Positions 45,534 to 53,746 of a DNA stretch of 64,000 bases are shown here, one piece after another (position 1 is the first letter of the stretch; every line of letters begins with the position of its first letter). The DNA is taken from NCBI GenBank assembly GCA_964629965.1, contig CAZVRZ010000003.1, positions 1-64,000 on the forward strand. Direction: 5' to 3'. The position numbers were made by a program, and so were the translations under genes. The notes under the pieces were generated by a model. The model did not search any database, was not told where the DNA came from, and was given only the letters and a program-made list of their open reading frames with translations. Origin of the DNA: CAZVRZ01 sp964629965 (lineage in GTDB: Bacteria > Chloroflexota > Anaerolineae > Anaerolineales > UBA4823).

Positions 45534-46529
45534 CTATTTGGTCTGGGCTCTGTTGGCGGCCATCCGGACCAGCCTGTTCTGCATATATTGGACCGTCTCA
45601 TTCATCGACTCTTCCACCATCGGATAGCCGAACCAGGCGGTGAAGAACCCAAACATGCCGCCGGTGATGGTGCGAATCAGGGGCGTACTTTCGCGGTAAG
45701 GGATCAAATAGAAGGGGGCCTGGCTGAGCAATTGACTGACGCCATCCAGGCCGATAGGGACAATCGCCAACAGAAACCATAAATACCAGGGAATGCTGCG
45801 CAAACCAAACTTCCGGCCCACCACATACAACAGGCCAAAAATAAAAATACCCAGGTAAATCGCCACGTCACGCTCGCACAAGGCTACTTTATACCCAATG
45901 TGCTCATCCCCTTCGTAGAAACGCGCCGTCCAGATATCGTTCTCGTCCAGGCCGGTAGCCTGTCCATAGGACATCAGATCCGGCACATCCGCTACCTGGC
46001 GCGGGTAAGCTGCCTGTTCTCCAAACAAGAACCAGGAACGGAAGGCGAACTGGTGGCACATGGCACCATAAACCTTATAAACGATCGCAGCCGGGCCGGT
46101 TGCGCCGGCCTGCATCATAACAGGCGCCAGGAACGGCGCGCCAACATAGATGAGGACAAAAATATTGAGGATTGCCAGGTAATGACGGGCCAGCCAATAC
46201 GAAAAACGATCTGCCCCTCTCCAGGGTATTTCTACCTTCAATGTGCCATCCGTAATCGCCTGGTCGATCTCGGTCAACTGCTCCTCACGCCGGGCAGCGG
46301 CGCGCAGCGTGATCTCCAGATCCTGGCGACCGATAGGAGCCCTGAGTTTATAAGGCCCGGCCTCTACCACCGGGATCGTCTCACCATACTCTTGTAAAAG
46401 AGCAGGATCATGATCGATATCCACTACTTGCAAATAATGCGGCACGGCCGCCTGTAATTCTTCCAACAGCAACCTGGCTTCTTCGCACAGGTGGCAGCCT
46501 TGCCGGCCGTATAAGATTACCTTAATCAT
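45534..46529 (-). CDS. Glutaredoxin-like / DUF2085 membrane fusion protein
   Basis: A 331-residue fusion. Residues 1-75 are a glutaredoxin-like domain with active site CHLC (residues 13-16). After a linker, residues 115-320 are a polytopic membrane domain with the DUF2085 signatures GAMCHQFAFRSWFLFGEQ and CERDVAIYLGIFIFGLLYV. DUF2085 Cys residues may be redox active, which would fit a cytoplasmic electron donor fused in the same chain. A CcdA gene and a thioredoxin lipoprotein gene lie just upstream on the same strand. Confidence 0.85.
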   Translation of the reverse strand: MIKVILYGRQGCHLCEEARLLLEELQAAVPHYLQVVDIDHDPALLQEYGETIPVVEAGPYKLRAPIGRQDLEITLRAAARREEQLTEIDQAITDGTLKVEIPWRGADRFSYWLARHYLAILNIFVLIYVGAPFLAPVMMQAGATGPAAIVYKVYGAMCHQFAFRSWFLFGEQAAYPRQVADVPDLMSYGQATGLDENDIWTARFYEGDEHIGYKVALCERDVAIYLGIFIFGLLYVVGRKFGLRSIPWYLWFLLAIVPIGLDGVSQLLSQAPFYLIPYRESTPLIRTITGGMFGFFTAWFGYPMVEESMNETVQYMQNRLVRMAANRAQTK

Positions 46530-46599
46530 TTACCGACTCCAATAGATGCCAGGTATATTTTTAAGCGATCAAGTTAGTGTTTTGCTTGCGCCACATCGC

Positions 46600-47313
46600 T
46601 CACAATCCAAAATCTACAAACGGCCCATATTTCGCCAACAGTTCGAATTTCCCTGTTAGCATCAAGATGCCGGTCACAATCAACAGAACGCCCATGGCAA
46701 TTTCGATATAATGCAGCACTTTACCATACCGCCGGATGATGGCGGTCACCCAGCCAATCCCGAGGGCAGCCGCCAGGAATGGAATCGCCAGGCCGGCAGA
46801 GTACACTGCCAATAAACTGGCGCCGGCCCAGATCGATCCGCCGGCAAAAGACAGCGTCAGGATAGCGCCCAACACCGGGCCGACACACGGCGACCAGCCA
46901 GCCGAAAAGAAGACCCCCATCAGGGCCGATGAAAGATAGCCCCATTTGGGGTCGGGCAGTTCCTGGCGGCGGGTATCATATTCCAGGAAGGGGATCCGGA
47001 AGAGCCCGGTCATATGGATGCCAAATACCATCACCACCACTCCGCCGATCATGGTGATCCAATCCCGCGCCGCATACAACAAGCTGCCTAACGCCGAGGT
47101 AGTTAAACCCATCAAAATGAAAACAATACTGAAACCCAACACAAAAGCCAGGCCGTGCGCCAGCATCTGCCAGCGGTTGCCTTGTTCGCCCCCTGCCGAG
47201 CGTCCTCCCAGGTAACCCACGTACGCCGGCACAAGCGAAAAAACGCAAGGTGTAAGAAATGAGGCCAATCCCGCCAAAAATGCCAGGCCATACGTCACAT
47301 TTGCCGTTCCCAT
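46600..47313 (-). CDS. ccdA: Cytochrome c biogenesis protein CcdA
   Basis: A 237-residue membrane protein with six hydrophobic segments. It carries electrons from cytoplasmic thioredoxin to exported thiol-redox proteins. The conserved FLTPCVFSLVPAY (Cys in the first segment) and GWSPCVGPVLGA (Cys in the fourth) are the paired redox cysteines. The thioredoxin-like lipoprotein encoded at 48469-49059 is the likely acceptor. There are no cytochrome c maturation genes here, so general extracytoplasmic thiol reduction is the safer role. Confidence 0.95.
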   Translation of the reverse strand: MGTANVTYGLAFLAGLASFLTPCVFSLVPAYVGYLGGRSAGGEQGNRWQMLAHGLAFVLGFSIVFILMGLTTSALGSLLYAARDWITMIGGVVVMVFGIHMTGLFRIPFLEYDTRRQELPDPKWGYLSSALMGVFFSAGWSPCVGPVLGAILTLSFAGGSIWAGASLLAVYSAGLAIPFLAAALGIGWVTAIIRRYGKVLHYIEIAMGVLLIVTGILMLTGKFELLAKYGPFVDFGL

Positions 47314-47348
47314 CTTACTCCTTTCTACAACTTCCGCAGCCGATCAGG

Positions 47349-48461
47349 TTAACTTTCGATCACTTCAACAATGGTGCTGGCCTCGCCGGTAAGGGAAATA
47401 TCCACCATACCTGTTTCATAAGATACATGAGGCGCAGTCCAACGGAAAATCCATTTCGCATCTTCGGGGCGCACGTTGACGCAGCCGTGCGAGCGCGGCA
47501 CCCCGTAATCATTGTGCCAAAAAGTAGAATGGACGGCCACGCCGCCGGTGACAAAGATACATACCCAGCCAATACCAGGCAAATCATAACCGGCGCCGGT
47601 AGTTCCTCCACTCATTTGCAGCGCAACATATTTGCGAGAGATTTTATGCTTGCCGACCGGCGTAGACCATTTGTCTACGGGGTTGCCGCTGGCATCAAAC
47701 TTAGCTCCCGTCGAAACCCGGCAGAAATAAATTTCGCGGTCGTTCTCGTAACACGAAAGCTGCTGGCGGTTCACATCGACCACAATGCGCTTATTTTCTA
47801 TCTCAGGACTGATCGGAGCAAACTCTTCCGGTGGAACCGGGCGAAAAGCCTCAGCTGCCGCCCAGACCATATCCACGCCGCCGTAAAAATTAGGATTGAC
47901 GCGATATTGAATTTGCCCACCCTCATTTTGGCGAATCTGGTCGACCCAAAAAGTTTGCCCATAATATAAGCGCGGCGGTAGGCCCTCTTCGATCTTCGAT
48001 GACAGCCAGGAATGAGAGGAAGGCTCTCGCACCAGGGCAATATCAACATAAGGCACTGTCACTTCCACCCACAGGCCAACGCCTATGTTAGTCTGGCGCA
48101 GTTCGCTGACGGGCTGGTTCGGCATGTTGCGCACCGGCTGCAAGTATGGGCCATAGATAAAGCCTTGGGATGTTTCTACCCAACGTTGGTTGATGTAATA
48201 CGGCTTGCGGCCCACCACCTCGCGCAAGCAGGCCACCACGGCATCTTCGTAGAGCGAGCCCACAGTTTCGCTATCTTGATCCGGGCGCGATTTTAGCTCC
48301 ACCATGCCCACAGCCACTCGTCCTAGATGCTCGGCCTGAGGAAAGTCTGTTTGCGCCAATGGACGTAGCACATCAAGCCAGCGCGGCCGCAGCGCCAGGC
48401 TGCCCACGCCCAGGGCAGCCATCTTAAGAAAACTACGCCGCGAAATTTGAGTGCGATCCAT
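47349..48461 (-). CDS. L,D-transpeptidase (YkuD) with Tat signal
   Basis: A 370-residue exported enzyme. The N-terminal SRRSFLKMAALGVGSLAL is a twin-arginine signal. The YkuD domain (about 245-370) contains the catalytic HSTFWHNDYG and SHGCVNVRPEDA motifs with the nucleophile Cys. L,D-transpeptidases make 3-3 cross-links or attach proteins to peptidoglycan, so a wall is present. ATG 48461 was picked for the Tat motif; the frame is open further up inside the next gene. It starts 7 bp after the thioredoxin lipoprotein stop, probably coexpressed; the enzyme needs a reduced Cys, which fits the redox neighbours. Confidence 0.92.
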   Translation of the reverse strand: MDRTQISRRSFLKMAALGVGSLALRPRWLDVLRPLAQTDFPQAEHLGRVAVGMVELKSRPDQDSETVGSLYEDAVVACLREVVGRKPYYINQRWVETSQGFIYGPYLQPVRNMPNQPVSELRQTNIGVGLWVEVTVPYVDIALVREPSSHSWLSSKIEEGLPPRLYYGQTFWVDQIRQNEGGQIQYRVNPNFYGGVDMVWAAAEAFRPVPPEEFAPISPEIENKRIVVDVNRQQLSCYENDREIYFCRVSTGAKFDASGNPVDKWSTPVGKHKISRKYVALQMSGGTTGAGYDLPGIGWVCIFVTGGVAVHSTFWHNDYGVPRSHGCVNVRPEDAKWIFRWTAPHVSYETGMVDISLTGEASTIVEVIES

Positions 48462-48468
48462 GATGCGA

Positions 48469-49059
48469 TTAGTGGTTTGCCAGAGCCGCATCCAATGCAG
48501 AATGCAGCTCATCTTTGGTAGGAACGCCAAGCCATGTTTGGATCACCGCTCCGTCTGCGCCTAGCAGAAACACGTGTGGCTGCGCCTGGAAACCCAAGGC
48601 CTTCTTAAATTCAGCGTTACGCTCGTCATCGATATCAAGATAGGCGAATTGAACACGATCGCCATACTCGGCTTGTGTTTCATCCATTATCGGTTTCAAA
48701 CTCTGGCAAGTTGTACACCAATACGCAAAAAACTCTACCAATTGAACTTGACCCGCCGCCAGGCGAAACGTGGTTGGGTCTGTGGCATCAATCGCAAGAT
48801 GCAAGTCCGACTGCGGCCCCGGATAAGGAACAGCATCCGCAGCCGGTTGCAGGATTGGATAAGCGGTCGGCTCGGAAGCAAACCGCTGAACCGGGTATGC
48901 TCCTGACGGCGAAGATGGATATGCCACCCCACCATCTGGCTGAGAAGAAACTGGAGTCCCTTGTCCAACCTTACTGCCGGAACAAGCCGATAGGAAACAG
49001 GTTCCTACCAGGCTTATTGCCAACAAGATATAGAATATTTTGGAGTAACTTTTTCTCAT
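48469..49059 (-). CDS. Thioredoxin-like lipoprotein
   Basis: A 196-residue exported lipoprotein. A signal peptide ends in lipobox LSAC (Cys near 25), followed by a Ser/Pro/Tyr-rich linker. The thioredoxin domain (about 85-195) has the active site YWCTTCQSL and the cis-Pro segment QAQPHVFLL. It probably shuttles electrons outside the membrane, supplied by CcdA encoded nearby, and could keep the transpeptidase Cys reduced. ATG 49059 has GGAGGT 12 bases upstream; the open frame further up codes for no signal-like sequence. Confidence 0.88.
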   Translation of the reverse strand: MRKSYSKIFYILLAISLVGTCFLSACSGSKVGQGTPVSSQPDGGVAYPSSPSGAYPVQRFASEPTAYPILQPAADAVPYPGPQSDLHLAIDATDPTTFRLAAGQVQLVEFFAYWCTTCQSLKPIMDETQAEYGDRVQFAYLDIDDERNAEFKKALGFQAQPHVFLLGADGAVIQTWLGVPTKDELHSALDAALANH

Positions 49060-49309
49060 TGTAATTTCATGACCTCCGATCATCAATTTTTGATCCTGTC
49101 CATCACGGGCAGGCGAGCTATGAAGGATAAACCGATTTGAAAATTCTACCATTCCAATGATGCTTGTCAAGCAGGAGCACCGCCTGGCTATGACTCTTCA
49201 AGGAAAAAAACAAAGCCGATCAGCCCCTTGACATGCCACGAGCATGATTATACACTTGCCCTGGCGGCAAGTTTCGTATCAACTAGACAAGCACATCGCA
49301 GGTAACAGG

Positions 49310-49684
49310 ATGGATATTGTAACAGATCAAATCTTTATCAGAGATTTACTGGTAAAAGGCATCTTGGGCATATTACCCAATGAGAGAGAAACTCCCCAGG
49401 ATATCCTGATCAACCTGATCCTTTACACAGATACTCAGCTCGCGGGACAGACCGACGATCTGCGCCTGAGCGTAAACTACGCCGAGGTAGCTGAGGCCGC
49501 CCGGCAATGCGCCGAGAGCGCCCGGCGTTTCACAGTTGAAGCGCTTGCGGCTGATCTGGCTGCGCTTTGCCTATCATTTCCAGGCGTTCGAACGGTGCGC
49601 GTACGCCTCGAAAAACCCCATGCACTGCCGGCAGCTCGCTCGGCAGGCATAGAAATCGTCCGCAGTCAACCAGAATCCGGCTAG
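49310..49684 (+). CDS. folB: Dihydroneopterin aldolase
   Basis: A 124-residue FolB enzyme cleaving dihydroneopterin in folate synthesis. The LLVKGILGILPNERETPQDILINL start and VNYAEVAEAARQ are typical; the catalytic Lys lies in RLEKPHALPAA. ATG 49310 has AGGTAACAGG just upstream. It converges on folE with stop codons overlapping at a CTAG palindrome (49681-49684), so the two folate genes are linked though on opposite strands. Confidence 0.93.
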   Translation: MDIVTDQIFIRDLLVKGILGILPNERETPQDILINLILYTDTQLAGQTDDLRLSVNYAEVAEAARQCAESARRFTVEALAADLAALCLSFPGVRTVRVRLEKPHALPAARSAGIEIVRSQPESG

Positions 49685-50316
49685 AAGCGCAGCGGAGCAG
49701 AACCCCTGGAAATATTATCCAGAAATTCTTCACGCGTCGCCAGGTTATTACGGAAAGCGCCAAGCATGGCAGAAGTGGTCATACGCGCATCATGCTTTTT
49801 TACTCCCCGCATCATGGAACACAAATGCAAACCCTCCACCACCACCGCCACACCGTGCGGATGTAACAACGCCTGGAGCATATCGGCAATCTGTCGGGTC
49901 AGGCGTTCTTGGACTTGTAGCCTGCGAGCAAACAAGTCAACGATCCGTGGTATCTTTGACAGTCCAATGACCCGCCCGTTTGGAAAATAGGCTACATGCG
50001 CTCGCCCCATAAAGGGCAGCAAATGGTGCTCGCACAAGCTGTAAAATTCTATGTCACGAACGATCACCATTTCATCATAATTTACGTCAAAGATCGCATC
50101 ATTCACCATGGTCAGCGGGTCTTCGCGGTAGCCTGCCAATAGTTCGTCGTACATCCGGGCTACCCGTGCAGGAGTATTTTGCAACCCCTTACGATTGGGA
50201 TTCTCGCCAAAGGCCACCAACATCTGGCAGACGGCTTGTTGCAGAGCTTCTGTATCTATGGCTTCTGCTGGCAAAAGCCGGGCGATTTCATACACGCGTT
50301 GTTGTTCTTCATCCAT
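49681..50316 (-). CDS. folE: GTP cyclohydrolase I
   Basis: A 211-residue FolE. It converts GTP to dihydroneopterin triphosphate, the first step of folate (and pterin) synthesis. The zinc and active site CEHHLLPFMGRAHVAYFP and the segment GLSKIPRIVDLFARRLQVQERLT are unmistakable. Its stop codon overlaps that of the convergent folB gene. A hairpin terminator of hpf lies upstream. Confidence 0.97.
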   Translation of the reverse strand: MDEEQQRVYEIARLLPAEAIDTEALQQAVCQMLVAFGENPNRKGLQNTPARVARMYDELLAGYREDPLTMVNDAIFDVNYDEMVIVRDIEFYSLCEHHLLPFMGRAHVAYFPNGRVIGLSKIPRIVDLFARRLQVQERLTRQIADMLQALLHPHGVAVVVEGLHLCSMMRGVKKHDARMTTSAMLGAFRNNLATREEFLDNISRGSAPLRF

Positions 50317-50340
50317 ATGTTGCTCACGCTTATCAAAATC

Positions 50341-50372
50341 AGAGTGGCGAAGTCAGCAATCTTCGCCACTCT
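50341..50372. terminator. Hairpin terminator between hpf and folE
   Basis: A perfect 12-bp stem (AGAGTGGCGAAG at 50341-50352 with CTTCGCCACTCT at 50361-50372) is followed on the minus strand by GATTTTGA. It ends the hpf transcript. Confidence 0.8.
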
Positions 50373-50394
50373 CTTAACTCTATTTTAACAACGA

Positions 50395-50958
50395 TCAACC
50401 AATTTCGGGCTCGATCAAACCATACGTACCGTTGCGCCGGCGGTACAATACGTTAATAGCATTCGTATTGGCATTGAAGAACACAAAAAATTCCTCATGC
50501 CCCAACAAAGCCATTTGCTCCAAAGCCTCCATTTCGTCCATCGGGGTAAGCATGAAATGCTTGCGACGGGCAATGATTGGAGATGTTTCTTCATCAACAT
50601 CTTCAACCGGCTGCTCCAGCAACTTTTCCTTCGAGGGCCCCTCCTGGCGAGACTGCTGGCGCTTATCTTTGTAACGCTTCATGCGGCGCTGCATTTTATC
50701 CAAAGCAGAATCCAAGGCTGCGAAAATATCATCCGAACGCTCTTCTGAACGCAGGATATATCCTTTCCCCCGGATTGTTATTTGCGCCACCTGTCGATCG
50801 GCAGCGCTGCGGGCAGATTTCTCTAACGTCAGGTCTACCCGCGCCTCTTCGACATCACTTAAGAAACGTCCTAACTTTGAAACCTTTTTCGTGACGTAAT
50901 CGTGAATCCGATCTGTAACTTCCATGTTTCGTGCATAGATCTGAACATCTAATGCCAT
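50395..50958 (-). CDS. hpf: Ribosome hibernation promoting factor, long form
   Basis: A 187-residue protein. The N-terminal HPF/YfiA domain (about 1-105) binds the 30S decoding centre. The C-terminal domain (VARRKHF-like RRKHFMLTPMDEMEALEQMALLGHEEFFVF) dimerises ribosomes into 100S particles. Long form is typical of non-proteobacterial bacteria. AGGAGG precedes the ATG. The comF gene lies 39 bp upstream on the same strand, a common neighbour of hpf. Confidence 0.96.
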   Translation of the reverse strand: MALDVQIYARNMEVTDRIHDYVTKKVSKLGRFLSDVEEARVDLTLEKSARSAADRQVAQITIRGKGYILRSEERSDDIFAALDSALDKMQRRMKRYKDKRQQSRQEGPSKEKLLEQPVEDVDEETSPIIARRKHFMLTPMDEMEALEQMALLGHEEFFVFFNANTNAINVLYRRRNGTYGLIEPEIG

Positions 50959-50997
50959 AGGTTCCTCCTAACAAGTGATCTGATCGCTTCTGCGATG

Positions 50998-51714
50998 CTA
51001 ATGAATAACCGACCGTGCAAGGGTCAGTCCAAACACTTTGTTTACGCCTGCATCTAATAACGCCGCTGCGCAGGCGCTCATCGTTGAGCCGGTTGTCGTT
51101 ACATCATCTACCACGATCACATTTTTGCCTGCAACCACATCCGGATCAGCTCGAAATGCGCCCATCACATTCTTCTTTCGTTCCTCTGCTGACAAATCCA
51201 CCTGCGCATGAGTCTCACGAATTCGCTGCAAACCCGCGGGTTGATATGATAAACCCTGCGCCAGGGAGAGTGGATAAGCCAGTAAAGAGGATTGATTATA
51301 TCCACGCTCAGCTTTTCGGGCAAGAGCCAAAGGAACGGGAATAACGAGGTGGGCATCCCATTCCAGCCTGCGCACCAACATGATCAACGAACAAGCCAGA
51401 ACATCTGCCAAAGCAAGGTTCTTCTTATACTTTAACTCATGGATAGCCTGTCGCAAAACCCCGCCAAATACGCCCCAAGAACGCAGCGCAGCGTAAAGAG
51501 GCGGCTGCATCGCACATTGCGCACACAAGACCGCATCCGTTTGACTATGACCACACACCGGGCACAGCGGAGGCTGCACTTCATTCACCTGTGCAGCGCA
51601 ATCCGCACACCAGCGCATCCCAAATTTACCACACCCACCACACTCTGGAGGGTACAACCAATCCAAACCCGTCCAGATCAATCGATATAACCGGTATTGT
51701 AACCGCTCTGGCAT
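50998..51714 (-). CDS. comF: ComF-family phosphoribosyltransferase-like protein
   Basis: A 238-residue ComF homologue. The N-terminal zinc-ribbon (CGGCGKFGMRWCADC, CPVC, CAQC) precedes a PRTase fold ending in the PRPP loop VIVVDDVTTTGSTMSA. ComF is needed for DNA uptake in competent bacteria, but its enzymatic role is unclear; it is often retained beside hpf in species with no known competence. Here no comEA/comEC lie nearby, though a Tad pilus operon follows. Confidence 0.93.
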   Translation of the reverse strand: MPERLQYRLYRLIWTGLDWLYPPECGGCGKFGMRWCADCAAQVNEVQPPLCPVCGHSQTDAVLCAQCAMQPPLYAALRSWGVFGGVLRQAIHELKYKKNLALADVLACSLIMLVRRLEWDAHLVIPVPLALARKAERGYNQSSLLAYPLSLAQGLSYQPAGLQRIRETHAQVDLSAEERKKNVMGAFRADPDVVAGKNVIVVDDVTTTGSTMSACAAALLDAGVNKVFGLTLARSVIH

Positions 51715-51783
51715 AAATATAATCTCTAGTGCCAGAAAACTATAAAGAGGTGCGAGAAATAAGCCTCATACGGAAGGTCCTAT

Positions 51784-52734
51784 TTACCCTCCACTGAATA
51801 CAGCCGCCGCGCCCGAACTGATCAGAATCAAGACGGCCGGTGCCATGAGCACAATACAAATCGATGGGAAAATAAAAATACCCATCGGAAGCAACATCTT
51901 AATGGGTGCCTCGTGCGCCTTAGCTTCTGCAAGTTGGCGGCGGCGGATACGCATTTGATCCGATTGAATGCGCAATACCTGCGCCATACTAACGCCCAAC
52001 TGCTCGCTTTGGATCACCGCAGCGATAAAGCTGGTCATTTCAGGAATGCCCATACGGTCTGCCATGTCGCGCAGCGCATCACGGCGCAGCTTGCCTAATT
52101 GTATCTCGCGGATCACCCGGCCAAAAGCGCGGCCCACTTCGTTATCCCATTTTTCATAAACCTTTTGCATGGCAGCTTCAAATCCCAAGCCGGCTTCCAC
52201 GCAGATGGTCAACAGATCCAATGCATCAGGCATCGATTTTCGCACATCGTCCTGGCGGCGATCGATTTTGGATTTGATGAGCAGGTCTGGCAAGTAAAAC
52301 CCCAGGATAGAGGCTGGAATTGCGAAATAGAGGCCCTTTTCCTGGAACAGGTTACCGTCCGGTAAGATCCTGCCGAGCAGCAAAAGGAGACCGCCCAAAG
52401 GAATACCAAAAAAGCGGAAAGCGAAGAACAGAGTAGGATCTATGTTGCCTGGATTCCCCGCCATTTCCAACTTTCTAGTAACTTGTTGAATGGCGTTCTG
52501 AGGTGTGAACCGCAAGGCAAGCTCACCCAACTTGCGAGCAATGGGGAAGATAATACGTTCAACAAACGGCTGCTGGAGTTCAATTTGCTCCAACGAAACC
52601 GGCGCGCCGCTGTCCATGTAGCCTGCCAACCGGTCTTGCAACGGGTCCGAAGCTTGGGGGGAACGCAAACCAATAATAACCAATACAATGGCGCCAATAA
52701 CTACGATTGGTATGATAATCCACAGCAGAGTCAT
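51784..52734 (-). CDS. tadC: Tad pilus assembly membrane protein TadC
   Basis: A 316-residue type II/IV secretion F-family protein. It has an N-terminal membrane segment, a cytoplasmic helical T2SSF domain (KSMPDALDLLTICVEAGLGFEAAMQKV, MTSFIAAVIQSEQLG) and C-terminal membrane segments (IKMLLPMGIFIFPSICIVLMAPAVL). With TadB it forms the inner-membrane platform for Flp pilus extension. It is the last gene of the visible operon. Confidence 0.92.
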   Translation of the reverse strand: MTLLWIIIPIVVIGAIVLVIIGLRSPQASDPLQDRLAGYMDSGAPVSLEQIELQQPFVERIIFPIARKLGELALRFTPQNAIQQVTRKLEMAGNPGNIDPTLFFAFRFFGIPLGGLLLLLGRILPDGNLFQEKGLYFAIPASILGFYLPDLLIKSKIDRRQDDVRKSMPDALDLLTICVEAGLGFEAAMQKVYEKWDNEVGRAFGRVIREIQLGKLRRDALRDMADRMGIPEMTSFIAAVIQSEQLGVSMAQVLRIQSDQMRIRRRQLAEAKAHEAPIKMLLPMGIFIFPSICIVLMAPAVLILISSGAAAVFSGG

Positions 52735-52751
52735 CGCTTGACCTCCAAAAT

Positions 52752-53720
52752 TTATACCTCAATATCCGCAATCTTCGTCATGGTAAAGTAACCTAACACG
52801 ATCAATAAAGCGCCGCAAACCAACATTGGAATACCGATCATGCTCGTCTCAGGATTAAAGAAGTTCATCATGTAAGGGCGATTCAAGAAATACAAACCGA
52901 AAGAGAGAAAGATGGGCATGGCGGCAAGAAACTTACCGGACATCATCACCTGAGAAACCATCACTTTGATCTCACCCTTGATACGCACGCGCTCGCGAAT
53001 GGTATGTGTAATAGTATCGAGGATCTCTGCCAGGTTACCACCCACTTCGCGTTGAACATTCATGGCAGTTACCACCAGATCCAGGTCTTTACTGGGGATA
53101 CGCCGGGTCAAATTCTCCAACGCGCGCTCCATCGGCACGCCAAGCTGCATTTCCTGAACCACACGTCGAAATTCGTCTGATATCGGAGATGGCAGTTCTT
53201 TGCTGACTGACTCCAAGGCTTGCATGGTAGAATATCCGGCCCGCAAACCGTTGACAACCAGGTTCAGCATATCGCCAAGTTGAAAGTCAAAGCGCTCCAA
53301 ACGCTTGCCCTGCTCGCGGCGCACATAGACGCCCGGCGCCACCAGGCCAACCACACCACCGATCAGAGCAGAAAGAACGCTCCGCCCCCCGAACCACCAG
53401 GCGATAAAACCAACACCGAAGGCAGCAATGATCATCACTGCAATATATTCGCCGGCGCGCAGCTTAAGATCGGCGCGCGCCAACGATTTCGATAGATTCT
53501 GGCCCCAGGTGAAACGATTGGCGGTAGTATTTATCCAATCGGTCATGGGAGTGGCCTGCTCTTTGGAGAGCCGCGCCGCGCTTCCCCCCTCTTCTTCTGT
53601 AAAGGTCTTCAGGCGGTCGTCAACCAGCTTGCGCTCTTCCCGAGAGGAAACAACCAGGCCTATGATCAATAACAGGAAGAGAATGACTCCTCCGATGATC
53701 AAGATGGTTGTCATGTTCAT
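52752..53720 (-). CDS. tadB: Tad pilus assembly membrane protein TadB
   Basis: A 322-residue T2SSF-family platform protein, paralogous to TadC. The core (GDMLNLVVNGLRAGYSTMQALESVSKELPSPI, LVVTAMNVQREVGGNLAEILDTI) is typical of TadB. There are two N-terminal membrane segments and two at the C-terminus. It is 26 bp from tadA, in the same operon. Confidence 0.93.
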   Translation of the reverse strand: MNMTTILIIGGVILFLLLIIGLVVSSREERKLVDDRLKTFTEEEGGSAARLSKEQATPMTDWINTTANRFTWGQNLSKSLARADLKLRAGEYIAVMIIAAFGVGFIAWWFGGRSVLSALIGGVVGLVAPGVYVRREQGKRLERFDFQLGDMLNLVVNGLRAGYSTMQALESVSKELPSPISDEFRRVVQEMQLGVPMERALENLTRRIPSKDLDLVVTAMNVQREVGGNLAEILDTITHTIRERVRIKGEIKVMVSQVMMSGKFLAAMPIFLSFGLYFLNRPYMMNFFNPETSMIGIPMLVCGALLIVLGYFTMTKIADIEV

Positions 53721-53746
53721 AGCTTCAACTCCATCTATTCAGAATA

